15,599 nucleotides of DNA from GCA-2731375 sp046582635 (GTDB lineage Bacteria; Pseudomonadota; Alphaproteobacteria; GCA-2731375), in NCBI GenBank assembly GCA_046582635.1, contig JAYGEA010000271.1:1-15599 (forward strand), written 5' to 3'. A model generated the notes under the pieces. That model was not told where the DNA came from, did not search any database, and worked only from the letters and a program-made list of their open reading frames with translations. The position numbers and the translations under genes are program-made. Shown piece after piece: positions 8,627 to 15,599 of this stretch (its first letter is position 1; every line of letters begins with the position of its first letter).

Positions 8627-9928
8627 ATGATCTACCGGTATCTCAGCGGCGCAACCGTTGCCGTTGCACTTTCCTTGCTAAGTTTTCCCAGTCTCGCGGC
8701 GGATGCGGCCTTAAGCGGCGGTGACACCGCCTGGATCCTGACCTCGACGGCCCTGGTCCTGTTCATGACCTTGCCGGGCCTGGCCATGTTCTACGGCGGG
8801 CTGGTTCGATCCAACAATGTGCTGTCGGTGCTGATGCATTGTTTCGCCATTGCCTGCCTGGCCTCCATCATCTGGGTGGTGGGCGGCTACGCCCTGGCCT
8901 TTGGCGACGGCGGCGCGGCCCAGGCCTGGATCGGCGGGACGGAAAAATGGTTCCTCCTGGGCATTGGCCCGGACGCGCTGTCGGGCAGTATTCCCGAAAT
9001 CCTGTTCGTCGCCTTTCAGATGACCTTTGCCATCATTACCCCGGCCCTGATCGTCGGTGCCTATGTGGAGCGCATCAAATTCAGCGCCGTCATGATGTTT
9101 TCCGGTTTGTGGCTGATTTTTGTCTATGCCCCGGTTTGTCATTGGGTCTGGGGCGGCGGCTGGCTGGCTGATTTGGGCGTGATGGATTTCGCCGGCGGCA
9201 TTGTCGTGCACGTCACGGCCGGCTCATCCGCCCTGCTGTTGGCGAAAATTCTGGGCGCACGCCGCGGTTTCCCCAAGGAACTGCGTCCGCCGCATAATCC
9301 GGGCATGACCATGATCGGCGCCGCCATGTTGTGGATCGGCTGGTTCGGTTTCAACGCCGGCAGTGCGCTGGCCGCCGACGGCAGCGCCTCCATGGCCATG
9401 CTGGTCACCCATATCTCGGCCGCCACGGCCTCCATCACCTGGGCCTTTCTGGAATGGCGCCGCTACGGCAAGGCCTCCCTGGTCGGTATCGTCACGGGCA
9501 TGGTCGCCGGGCTGGCCACCATTACTCCCGCCTCGGGCTTTGTCGGCCCCATGGGGGCGCTGGTTATCGGGCTGTCAGCCGGCGTCGTCTGCCATTTCGC
9601 CGTGGAATGGGTAAAGCAGAAAATCCAGATCGACGACTCCCTGGACGTCTTTGCCGTGCACGGCGTCGGCGGCGCCCTGGGCACCTTGTTGACGGCCGTC
9701 TTCGCCGCCGCCTCCCTGGGCGGCATGGGCCTGGCCGAAGGCACCACTATGGGTTCGCAGCTCGGCGTGCAGGCGATCGGCGTGGTTGCCGTGCTGGCCT
9801 GGTCCGTGGGGGTCAGCTTCATCATCATCAAGATCACGTCGGCCACCATGGGCCTGCGGATCACCGATGAGGCGGAGATCGAGGGCCTGGACCTGGGCTC
9901 CCACGGCGAACGCGGCTATGACATTTGA
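8627..9928 (+). CDS. amtB: AmtB/Amt ammonium transporter
   Basis: From the ATG at 8627 this gives 433 residues and about 11 membrane helices. That start is chosen because AGGGGG (8616-8621) precedes it and it leaves a normal cleavable signal peptide (cleavage near SLAADAA, residues 22-28). The open frame extends further upstream, but those codons are not family-like. Conserved features are LPGLAMFYGGLVRSNNVLS, His195 in VVHVTAGSS and His345 in VHGVGGALG. These two are 150 residues apart, as are the twin pore histidines 168 and 318 of E. coli AmtB. The C-terminal tail MGLRITDEAEIEGLDL and HGERGY is the cytosolic region that contacts PII. It transports ammonium across the inner membrane. The glnK gene follows after 23 bases, so the pair is almost certainly cotranscribed. 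Confidence 0.95.
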   Translation: MIYRYLSGATVAVALSLLSFPSLAADAALSGGDTAWILTSTALVLFMTLPGLAMFYGGLVRSNNVLSVLMHCFAIACLASIIWVVGGYALAFGDGGAAQAWIGGTEKWFLLGIGPDALSGSIPEILFVAFQMTFAIITPALIVGAYVERIKFSAVMMFSGLWLIFVYAPVCHWVWGGGWLADLGVMDFAGGIVVHVTAGSSALLLAKILGARRGFPKELRPPHNPGMTMIGAAMLWIGWFGFNAGSALAADGSASMAMLVTHISAATASITWAFLEWRRYGKASLVGIVTGMVAGLATITPASGFVGPMGALVIGLSAGVVCHFAVEWVKQKIQIDDSLDVFAVHGVGGALGTLLTAVFAAASLGGMGLAEGTTMGSQLGVQAIGVVAVLAWSVGVSFIIIKITSATMGLRITDEAEIEGLDLGSHGERGYDI

Positions 9929-9951
9929 GATGAATTAAGGAGATTAGACCC

Positions 9952-10290
9952 ATGAAAATGATCATAGCCGTTATCAAGCCGCACCGATTAGACCAGGTGC
10001 GCGATGCCCTGACGGAAATCGGCGTGCATGGCCTGACTGTATCGGAAGTACGCGGCTACGGCCGACAGGGCGGCCATACGGAGATTTACCGGGGTGCTGA
10101 ATACCAAGTCAATTTCGTGCCCAAGCTGAAGCTGGAACTGGCCGTGCCCGACGAACTGTCCGAGCGCGTGGTGGAGGCCATCCGCGCTGCCGCCAACAAC
10201 GACCAGATCGGCGATGGCAAGATCTTCGTCGCCGACCTGGAACAGGTCATGCGCATCCGTACGGGCGAAACCGGGGACGAGGCACTCTAG
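9952..10290 (+). CDS. glnK: PII signal protein, GlnK type
   Basis: This 112-residue protein has the full PII fold. The T-loop YRGAEYQVNFVPK contains Tyr51, the uridylylation site of PII proteins, and Lys58. Gln39 for 2-oxoglutarate binding is present, and the C-terminal GDGKIFV and VMRIRTGETGDEAL segments are typical. Position 40, lysine in E. coli GlnB, is glycine (GRQGGHTE). Linkage to amtB points to the GlnK job: a trimer that binds ATP/ADP and 2-oxoglutarate and plugs AmtB when nitrogen is plentiful. A strong AAGGAG at 9937-9942, nine bases before the ATG, suggests high translation. Confidence 0.95.
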   Translation: MKMIIAVIKPHRLDQVRDALTEIGVHGLTVSEVRGYGRQGGHTEIYRGAEYQVNFVPKLKLELAVPDELSERVVEAIRAAANNDQIGDGKIFVADLEQVMRIRTGETGDEAL

Positions 10291-10330
10291 GAATAATTGA
10301 TAGGCGGAATACAATCCCCTTCGATGATTC

Positions 10331-10342
10331 TATACTGACGCC
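10331..10342 (+). promoter_or_regulatory. Candidate -10 box for a leaderless cyclase mRNA
   Basis: TATACT at 10331-10336 lies six bases before the cyclase ATG, and there is no ribosome-site-like sequence between them. This arrangement would start transcription at or next to the ATG. No strong -35 box is seen at 16-18 bases upstream. Confidence 0.35.
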
Positions 10343-12113
10343 ATGTCGGATGGATTCCAACGCAGGCTGGCCGCAATTGTGTCGGCGGACGTGGTCGGTT
10401 ATTCACGCCTGATCGGAGTGGACGAGGCCCGGACCCTGGCCGCCTTGCGGGATCATCAAGAGGCGCTGATCACCCCGGCGACCGTGCGTCACGGCGGCCG
10501 TATCGTCAAAACCATGGGCGATGGCCTGCTGCTGGAATTTCCCTCCGTGGTGAATGCGGTCAAATGCTCCATCAAAGTGCAGCAGGGCATGGCGGAACGC
10601 AATGCCGATGTTCCCGAAGACCGGCGCCTGACCTTCCGGGTCGGCGTCAACCTGGGCGATGTGGCGGCGGAAGGCGATGATATCCACGGCGACGGCGTCA
10701 ACATCACCGCCCGCCTGCAGGCGGCCTGTCCCCCCCGGCGGCCTGATCCTGTCCTCCCTCGCCTATGAAAGCCTGGGCAGTCTGGTGGATGCCACCTTCA
10801 CCGACGGCGGGCAGCGGAAATTCAAGAACATTACCCGGCCCATTCAGGTCTGGCATTGGAACCCGGCCCCCGGCAAGACCGGCATCGCGGCGCCCGCGCC
10901 GCTGGCCCTGCCCGACAAACCGTCCATCGCCGTCTTACCCTTCGACAATATGTCCGGCGATGGGGAACAAGAATATTTCTCCGACGGCATCACCGAAGAC
11001 ATCATCACGGCATTGTCGAAATACCGCTGGTTCTTTGTCTCCGCCCGCAACTCCACCTTCACCTACAAGGGCCAGGCCGTGGACATCACCAAGGTGGGGC
11101 GCGAACTGGGCGTACGCTATGTCTTGGAAGGCAGCGTGCGCAAGGCCGGCAACCGGGTTCGCATCACCGCGCAATTGATCGAGGCGGCCACCGGCAATCA
11201 TATCTGGGCCGAACGCTATGACCGGGATTTGACCGATATCTTCGATTTGCAGGACGAATTGCAGGAGGCCATCGTGTCGGCGGTGGAGCCTGAGCTGGCG
11301 GGCGCGGAGATGGCGCGCGCGGTCAACAAGGCACCCGAAAACCTGGATGCCTGGGAGCTCTACCAAAAAGCGGTCTGGCATTTCAATCAGCGCACGGCCG
11401 CGGACAGGGATCTGGCGGAGCCCATGTTCGAGAGGGCCGTGGCGTTGGACCCCTCCTTTGCCCGTGCCTATGCCATGCATGCCTGGCTGCTGCATAACGC
11501 CATCGTATATGGCTATCGAACCGACCGGGACGCTCAGCTCGGCAAAGGCGTGGAATTGGCCCGAACGGGTGTTTTGAAAGATGACCGCGATGCGTTGACA
11601 CATTTCGCCCTCGGGCGGGTCTTGGCCATCAATGTTGAGATCGCGGGCGCCATTCGCGAACTGCGCCTTGCTGTCCAGTTAAATCCGAATTTCGCCTTCG
11701 CCGCCTGGGGCCTGGGCGAGGCGTTGGGGCGGGCCGGGCAATTCGAAGAGTCGGTGGAGATGCTTGATGTGGCCCTGCGATTGAGCCCGCGTGATACGTT
11801 ACGGTTCCTGTTTTTCGCATTCAAGGGGCGGAGCCATGCCGGATTGTCCCAAAACGAGGCCGCCGAGGCGGCTTATCGGGAGGCAGCGGCAACCAACCGC
11901 AATGTCGCGATCATAATGCCGCATCTTGTATTGGTGGATTTCCTGGTTCGGCAGGATCGCCTGGAAGACGCCCGTGCCGTCATGGCGGAACTTTTGCAAT
12001 CACGGCCCGGTTTAACCCTGGCGGAATCAGGTCTGGCAATCGAAGGCGGACAGGGGTTCTTTGCCGCAAGCGGATGGCGGAACAACTTTATCGCCGCCGG
12101 ACTGCCGGAATAA
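10343..12113 (+). CDS. Class III nucleotide cyclase with TolB-like and TPR regions, frameshifted
   Basis: Read as one gene this would be about 589 residues. The N-terminal class III cyclase domain has metal Asp16 (SADVVGYSR) and Asp60 (MGDGLLLEF), Lys56, Asp117, and Asn120 and Arg124 in GDGVNITARLQ, so the catalytic set is complete. It should make cAMP, or possibly cGMP. Next comes a TolB/FlgO-like region (AVLPFDNMSGDGEQEYFSDG, then VRYVLEGSVRKAGNRVRIT and NHIWAERYDRDL), then TPR-like helices to the end. A run of seven C at 10730-10736 breaks the frame: the first frame ends at 10768, and the sequence continues one base out through 12113. Six C would restore CPPGGLILSSLAYESL, the expected family sequence. 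Both halves are well conserved, favouring an assembly error or a recent mutation. It is probably transcribed from its own promoter after glnK. Confidence 0.85.
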
Positions 12114-12144
12114 AGCAGCGAACCAAACTATGACGGCTGGTGGC

Positions 12145-12594
12145 CTATGGCGTATCCGTCGCGAACACCCGGTCGTGGGGCTGGGATTTGAATTCGATGA
12201 TATTGCCGCAGCCGTCGGGCAGCATCATGATGTGCTGCTCGGCCGGCTTGCCCGCGAAGGACAGGCGCGGCGACAGGGTGAAGTCGATCTGGTGCGCCGC
12301 CAATCGATCCGCCATGGCCTGCCACCGCGCCAGGGGCAGGATGGCGCCGAAATGCCGCAAGGGGGCGACATCGCCGTCGGAGGGGATTTGCCCCAGGTCC
12401 CGTCCCGCCTCCCTGGGCGACAGATGGGCGACCACGTGGTGGCCAAAGAAATTGATATCGAAACGACCCTTGGTCTCCCGGCCCTTGGCGCAGCCCAGCA
12501 GATCAATATAGAACGCCTTGGCCCGGTCCAGATCGTCCACGGGGATGGAGAGATGGAACAGGGCTTGCGGCGCCGTCACATTCTTTGAGGTCAT
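12145..12594 (-). CDS. VOC-family (glyoxalase/dioxygenase-fold) protein
   Basis: This 149-residue single-domain protein belongs to the vicinal oxygen chelate superfamily. It starts with FHLSIPVDDLDRAKAFYIDLLGC, giving first-module His14. It continues with FDINFFGHHVVAHLSP, then the second module with QHIMMLPDGCGNIIEFKS, where His121 and Glu134 are likely metal ligands. Relatives include glyoxalases, isomerases, ring-cleaving dioxygenases and resistance proteins, and the reaction here cannot be read from sequence. Its start overlaps the stop of the methyltransferase-like gene (ATGA on the minus strand), making it the last gene of a three-gene operon. It is convergent with the cyclase gene, with only 31 bases between their ends and no obvious terminator. 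Confidence 0.85.
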   Translation of the reverse strand: MTSKNVTAPQALFHLSIPVDDLDRAKAFYIDLLGCAKGRETKGRFDINFFGHHVVAHLSPREAGRDLGQIPSDGDVAPLRHFGAILPLARWQAMADRLAAHQIDFTLSPRLSFAGKPAEQHIMMLPDGCGNIIEFKSQPHDRVFATDTP

Positions 12595-13649
12595 TGGGCC
12601 GCCACCTCGTCCCGAACTATTTGGGCGCCGGCGACCATTGCCTGGAGCTTGCCGTAGGCGATATCGCGGGGCAGGTATTTCATGCCGCAGTCGGGCGCGG
12701 CGATCAGGCGGTCGGGGGAGATATATTGCAGGGCGCCGCGCAGGCGGCCGGCGATGATTTCAGGCGTTTCGACCGTTTCATCGCCCAGATTGATGACGCC
12801 GTACAAGACCTGCTTGGACGGCAGTTCGGCCAAAATAGCGGGATCAAGACCAGGCTCCGCCGCCTCGATGGATATGGCCTGGGCGCAGCATTTATCCAGT
12901 TCGGGCAGGAAGACATAGCCCGACGGCTTCTCGGCCACCACGTAGGCATAGCCGAAACACATATGCACCACCGTTGTCCCCTCGATGCCGTCCAGGGCCT
13001 TGTCGATGGCGGCGATGCCGTGGCGGCGGGCCTCGATCGGGTGGGCCGCCATGTGCGGCTCATCGATCTGGATAACATCGGCGCCCACGGCTTTCATTTC
13101 GCGGATTTCTTCGTTCAGAACCTGGGCATAGGCCATGATCAGGGCCTCCAGATCGCCGTAATGCTCATCCAGCGCCATCTTGGCCATTGTGAACGCGCCG
13201 GGCACGGTGATCTTGATCTGGCGCTCCGTATGGGCGCGCAGGAACGCCACGTCGCGCACCTGCACTGGCGCGGGGCGTCTTATGGGTCCGATGACCCGGG
13301 GCACCAGGGTTGGCTTGCCCGTGCGCCCGGGCACGGTGGCGGGGTTATCCACGTCGATGCCGTCCAGGGCATTGGCGAAGCGGTTGAAATAGCTCTCCCG
13401 GCGGACCTCGCCGTCGGTGACGATATCGATCCCGGCGCGCTCCTGATCATGCAGGGCCACCAATGTGGCATCATCCTGGGCGCTTTCCAGCAACGCGGCG
13501 TCGGGGCGCCAGACCGCCCGCATGCGCACCCGCGGCGGGCCGGAGGTCAGCAACATCTCCTTGTCCACCAGCCAGTCGGGCTGTGGATAGCTACCCACCA
13601 GGGTGGTTGGAATTAATTTCGGCGCCAATTTCGGCGCTAATTTCGACAT
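12591..13649 (-). CDS. Short MetE-like (cobalamin-independent methionine synthase II family) methyltransferase
   Basis: This has 352 residues, about half of MetE. It corresponds to the catalytic barrel without the N-terminal domain. Landmarks are TTLVGSYPQPDWL (15-27), the DGEVRRESY segment, VIQIDEPHM, His229-Met-Cys231 (HMCFGYAY) and Cys321 (PDCGMKYLP). The HxC pair, a downstream Glu (SIEAAEPGL) and the final Cys match the zinc ligands of MetE. Proteins of this type are often annotated as 5-methyltetrahydropteroyltriglutamate-homocysteine methyltransferase. Without the N-terminal domain the methyl donor may differ, and a linked LLM flavoenzyme and VOC protein suggest a role outside ordinary methionine synthesis. 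The N-terminus is odd: LAPK LAPK LIPT arises from a 12-base tandem repeat (13615-13645). The start overlaps the upstream LLM gene by 13 bases. Confidence 0.88.
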   Translation of the reverse strand: MSKLAPKLAPKLIPTTLVGSYPQPDWLVDKEMLLTSGPPRVRMRAVWRPDAALLESAQDDATLVALHDQERAGIDIVTDGEVRRESYFNRFANALDGIDVDNPATVPGRTGKPTLVPRVIGPIRRPAPVQVRDVAFLRAHTERQIKITVPGAFTMAKMALDEHYGDLEALIMAYAQVLNEEIREMKAVGADVIQIDEPHMAAHPIEARRHGIAAIDKALDGIEGTTVVHMCFGYAYVVAEKPSGYVFLPELDKCCAQAISIEAAEPGLDPAILAELPSKQVLYGVINLGDETVETPEIIAGRLRGALQYISPDRLIAAPDCGMKYLPRDIAYGKLQAMVAGAQIVRDEVAAQ

Positions 13650-14662
13650 CTGGGAAAGACCTCCGCCCCCAAAGTTTTGATCAATGCGGCGCGTTCGTCA
13701 ACAAAGCCCGTGAAGAGGAACTGGTGAATGCCCGACGCCCGGATCGCCTGGATACGTTCAACGCAGTCCTCCGCCGTGCCCAGCACCGCGAACCGATCCA
13801 CCATATAGTCCAGGAAATCGCCATCCTCCATCAGCCCAGCATTGGGCGAGACACCCAGTTCCTCGTGATTAGCGGGACTGTATCCGGCCTGTACCGCCCG
13901 GATGGCATCGGTGAATTCGGGCGGCACCAGTTTGCCCTTTTGCGTGAAACGAAACGCATGATGCGCGGTGGAGGCCAGCTCCATGCGGATTTCGTTGACC
14001 AGGGCGGCCCGGTCCCCCCCCACGTTGACCCGCGTCATGGCCCAGATATCGATATCCGCCAACGACCGCCCCGCCCGCGCCGCGCCGATGGCAATATGAT
14101 CGAGGGTCAATTTCACCACGTCCGCGCTAAGACCCAGGCCGCAGATCACCCCGTCGCAGATCTCGCCGGCCAGCTCCAATGTCCTGGGCCCCTCTGCCGC
14201 GATATAAATCGGCGGCGGCTGGTGAGGCAGATCGGCGGTCCATTTGGCATGGATCTCCCGCCCGCCAAATTCCGTCCGCTCGCCCCGCAACAACGCGCGC
14301 AGAGCCAGAATATAGTCCCGCAACCCTTGTAAGCCGCCCGGCCGCTGGTTCAGATTATAGATCGCGCTGTCCCCGGTCCCCAACCCCAACATGGCCCGCC
14401 CGCCGGTAATCTCCTGCACCGAGGCAATGGCCGATGCCATCACAGCCGGATGCCGCGTCAACGGATTGGTCACCGACGGCCCCACCATCATGCGCCCGGT
14501 CCCCTGCCCTACCACGGCCAAGGTGACGAACAGCTCGCGAAACAATGATTGGGAATCCGCGATGCCGAACCAATCAAACCCAGAGGCTTCCGCAAGCTGG
14601 GCGTGTTCGATGGTGGAGGCGATGGAGCGGGGAACCTCGATAATGCCGAAGCGGGCTTTCAT
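13637..14662 (-). CDS. LLM-class flavin-dependent oxidoreductase
   Basis: This has 341 residues, a usual length for the luciferase-like monooxygenase / F420-dependent reductase fold. Conserved parts are AEASGFDWFGIADSQS (24-39), VGPSVTNPLTRHPAVMA (60-76), EITGGRAMLGLGTGDSA (84-100) and PPIYIAAEGPRTLELAGEI in the middle. The C-terminal FAVLGTAEDCVERIQAI segment is also typical. It probably uses FMN or F420, either to reduce a substrate (MER-like branch) or to insert oxygen; sequence alone does not decide. AAGGAG ten bases upstream (14673-14678) fixes the start. It is the first gene of the minus-strand operon with the MetE-like and VOC genes, so the three probably act on one substrate. Confidence 0.88.
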   Translation of the reverse strand: MKARFGIIEVPRSIASTIEHAQLAEASGFDWFGIADSQSLFRELFVTLAVVGQGTGRMMVGPSVTNPLTRHPAVMASAIASVQEITGGRAMLGLGTGDSAIYNLNQRPGGLQGLRDYILALRALLRGERTEFGGREIHAKWTADLPHQPPPIYIAAEGPRTLELAGEICDGVICGLGLSADVVKLTLDHIAIGAARAGRSLADIDIWAMTRVNVGGDRAALVNEIRMELASTAHHAFRFTQKGKLVPPEFTDAIRAVQAGYSPANHEELGVSPNAGLMEDGDFLDYMVDRFAVLGTAEDCVERIQAIRASGIHQFLFTGFVDERAALIKTLGAEVFPRCRN

Positions 14663-14752
14663 GGGTGGTGGGCTCCTTATATTTCGGTCGTGCAGCTAGC
14701 AATTTATCGGATTGTTCAACGATTGGCTAATGCCGGCTGGTCGTAAGTGTCT

Positions 14753-14950
14753 CTATTCCGTCCCGGTCGTGACGGCGTCTTCAATAATCTGCTTGGCCAG
14801 GACGATGTCTGCCATCATCAAGGCCACAACGGTTTTCGGCCGTATTCCGAGCACCCGGGCGCCTGGCTTTAAATGAATCGCGTTTCTCCATAGAAAAGCT
14901 GCCTCGGGGACGGCGGTGGATGTAATTAGCTGTACGGCGCGGTGCCCATG
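14753..14950 (-). pseudogene. Probable decayed M15-type peptidase fragment
   Basis: The minus strand has an open frame of 65 codons between stops, ending at TAG (14753-14755). It reads like protein (LKPGARVLGIRPKTVVAL, then MMADIVLAKQIIEDAVTTGTE) but lacks an upstream start codon; the first ATG is deep inside. The segment LKPGxRVxGIRPxxVLAL and then VTS/TG(T)E/D resembles the start of small phage-type D-Ala-D-Ala carboxypeptidase-like (M15) proteins. There the next residues are a G-R/K-H motif leading to the zinc site. After the stop the same frame reads R-H-L-R-P, as if it once continued. I read it as a gene broken at both ends. The resemblance is from memory of the family pattern, not a search. 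Another frame in the same place (14781-14990) is Arg-rich and looks like a shadow. Confidence 0.4.
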
Positions 14951-14963
14951 CTAGAGTTGCGTC

Positions 14964-15515
14964 ATGAAGGTATTGGAACTGATACTTCAAAGCTTGGGGC
15001 CGGGCGCAGTTATTGCGGGTTTCTTCCTTGTTCTTCTTGTAATTACAGATGAGTCGATTGGTCCTGGGCCAAAGGCATGGCTATCTGCAAAACTCCATGG
15101 ACTCAAAGTTCCCGAACCCGATGCCAATCAATTCTCTATCTTCATCACGATGTTCGACCGCGTGCTTGGCACGCAATATCTGGGTTGGCGTTTTATATTG
15201 GGGTCATTCATCGCGTCATTAGGTTCGGTGGCGTTCCTAATTATTATCGATGAGATCATCAACCCCGATCATCTTGTGAGTTTCGTTAATGACGTAAACG
15301 AATTTCCCACTGTATTTTGGATAATTATTGTTCCTGGCCCTGTTGGCGCGAAATTTATTCCTGATTATCTATCTTTGATTGAGACTAGGTGGCTGCTAGG
15401 AAAAATAGACAAAGGTCGATATCTCCCCATATTACTCATCCTTATCGATATCGTGTTTACGTTTGCCATTTTCGCGCTTTTTTCGCCAACTATTAGACAC
15501 GGTATTGATAGCTAA
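14964..15515 (+). CDS. Unrecognised four-helix membrane protein
   Basis: This encodes 183 residues with about four hydrophobic helices: near 12-28 (PGAVIAGFFLVLLVIT), 76-96 (FILGSFIASLGSVAFLIII), 117-135 (VFWIIIVPGPVGAKFI) and 154-174 (LPILLILIDIVFTFAIFAL). Soluble loops carry FITMFDRVLG and FIPDYLSLIETRWLL, the latter just after helix 3. I do not recognise a named family or catalytic motif. The start is uncertain but best at 14964: there is no strong ribosome site, and TAGAGT (14952-14957), a possible -10 box, sits six bases upstream. That suggests a leaderless mRNA like that of the cyclase gene. The gene is AT-richer than the suf and amt genes, so it may be part of a variable segment. Confidence 0.65.
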   Translation: MKVLELILQSLGPGAVIAGFFLVLLVITDESIGPGPKAWLSAKLHGLKVPEPDANQFSIFITMFDRVLGTQYLGWRFILGSFIASLGSVAFLIIIDEIINPDHLVSFVNDVNEFPTVFWIIIVPGPVGAKFIPDYLSLIETRWLLGKIDKGRYLPILLILIDIVFTFAIFALFSPTIRHGIDS

Positions 15516-15599
15516 TACCAACCGACATTGATTAGTACTCATGCGCCCATTTCCTGAGGCCGATGGACATTATTCTCCATGCTTGGTCGATCAGTTTGT
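15516..15599. other. Right-edge sequence with no supported feature
   Basis: These 84 bases follow the membrane-protein stop. A minus-strand frame is open from the right edge to a stop at 15532-15534 (21 codons ending in RKWAHEY). It could be the C-terminal tip of a gene beyond the window, but it is too short to support. Confidence 0.3.

Noticed and set aside
12585..13616. Long plus-strand frame of 343 codons opposite the MetE-like gene
   Set aside because: It is rich in His, Gln, Gly and Asp, as expected of an antisense shadow. The minus-strand frame carries the zinc ligands and family motifs.
13463..14332. Plus-strand frame of 289 codons opposite the LLM gene
   Set aside because: It is Arg/Pro/His-rich antisense translation, while the minus strand has full LLM conservation and a good ribosome site.
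8524..15525. Shared ATACCAA words at about 8526 and 15515 as copies of an intergenic repeat
   Set aside because: Only about seven bases match and the flanks diverge, so this is not evidence of a repeat family.
15535..15599. C-terminal end of a minus-strand gene entering from the right edge
   Set aside because: Only 21 open codons are visible; this is too likely by chance and shows no recognisable motif.

Overview
The window looks like chromosomal DNA of a GC-rich alphaproteobacterium, most likely a Rhodospirillales relative. This rests on a complete SUF operon headed by an Rrf2 regulator, an amtB plus GlnK-type PII pair, a class III cyclase fused to a TolB-like domain and TPRs, and an LLM flavoenzyme with a short MetE-like protein. 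The assignment is inferred from gene content and base composition; there is no rRNA or tRNA to anchor it.

Left flank (1-1884). An AT-rich partial gene runs off the left edge on the minus strand. It reads as the start of an SGNH/GDSL-like secreted or membrane-anchored protein, but its nucleophile serine is replaced by alanine. About 530 bases follow with no convincing gene. Next is a minus-strand MipA/OmpV outer-membrane protein, and then a divergent promoter region.

Core (1885-8512). This is a compact plus-strand Fe-S assembly operon: Rrf2 regulator, sufB, sufC, sufD, sufS, sufE, sufT and a SufA/IscA-type carrier. Four-base ATGA overlaps join regulator/sufB, sufD/sufS and sufS/sufE. SufS removes sulfur from cysteine, SufE relays it to the SufBCD scaffold ATPase, SufT assists maturation and SufA delivers clusters. 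The regulator probably senses cluster status through three cysteines and controls the operon from a promoter and dyad just upstream.

Nitrogen and signalling block (8513-12113). An ammonium transporter (amtB) and its PII partner (glnK) are followed by a class III nucleotide cyclase with TolB-like and TPR regions. One extra C in a C7 run puts the cyclase out of frame. It is either an assembly error or a real frameshift.

Minus-strand operon (12145-14662). In transcription order it holds an LLM flavin-dependent oxidoreductase, a short cobalamin-independent methionine-synthase-like methyltransferase and a VOC-fold protein. The genes overlap by 13 and 4 bases, which suggests one small pathway of unknown substrate.

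Right flank (14663-15599). The protein-like frame of a probable decayed gene, resembling small phage-type M15 peptidases, lies on the minus strand. An unrecognised four-helix membrane protein follows on the plus strand in AT-richer DNA. I saw no CRISPR array, insertion sequence, tRNA or rRNA. The most useful leads are the LLM/MetE-like/VOC cassette, the cyclase frameshift, the serine-less SGNH protein and the decayed peptidase.
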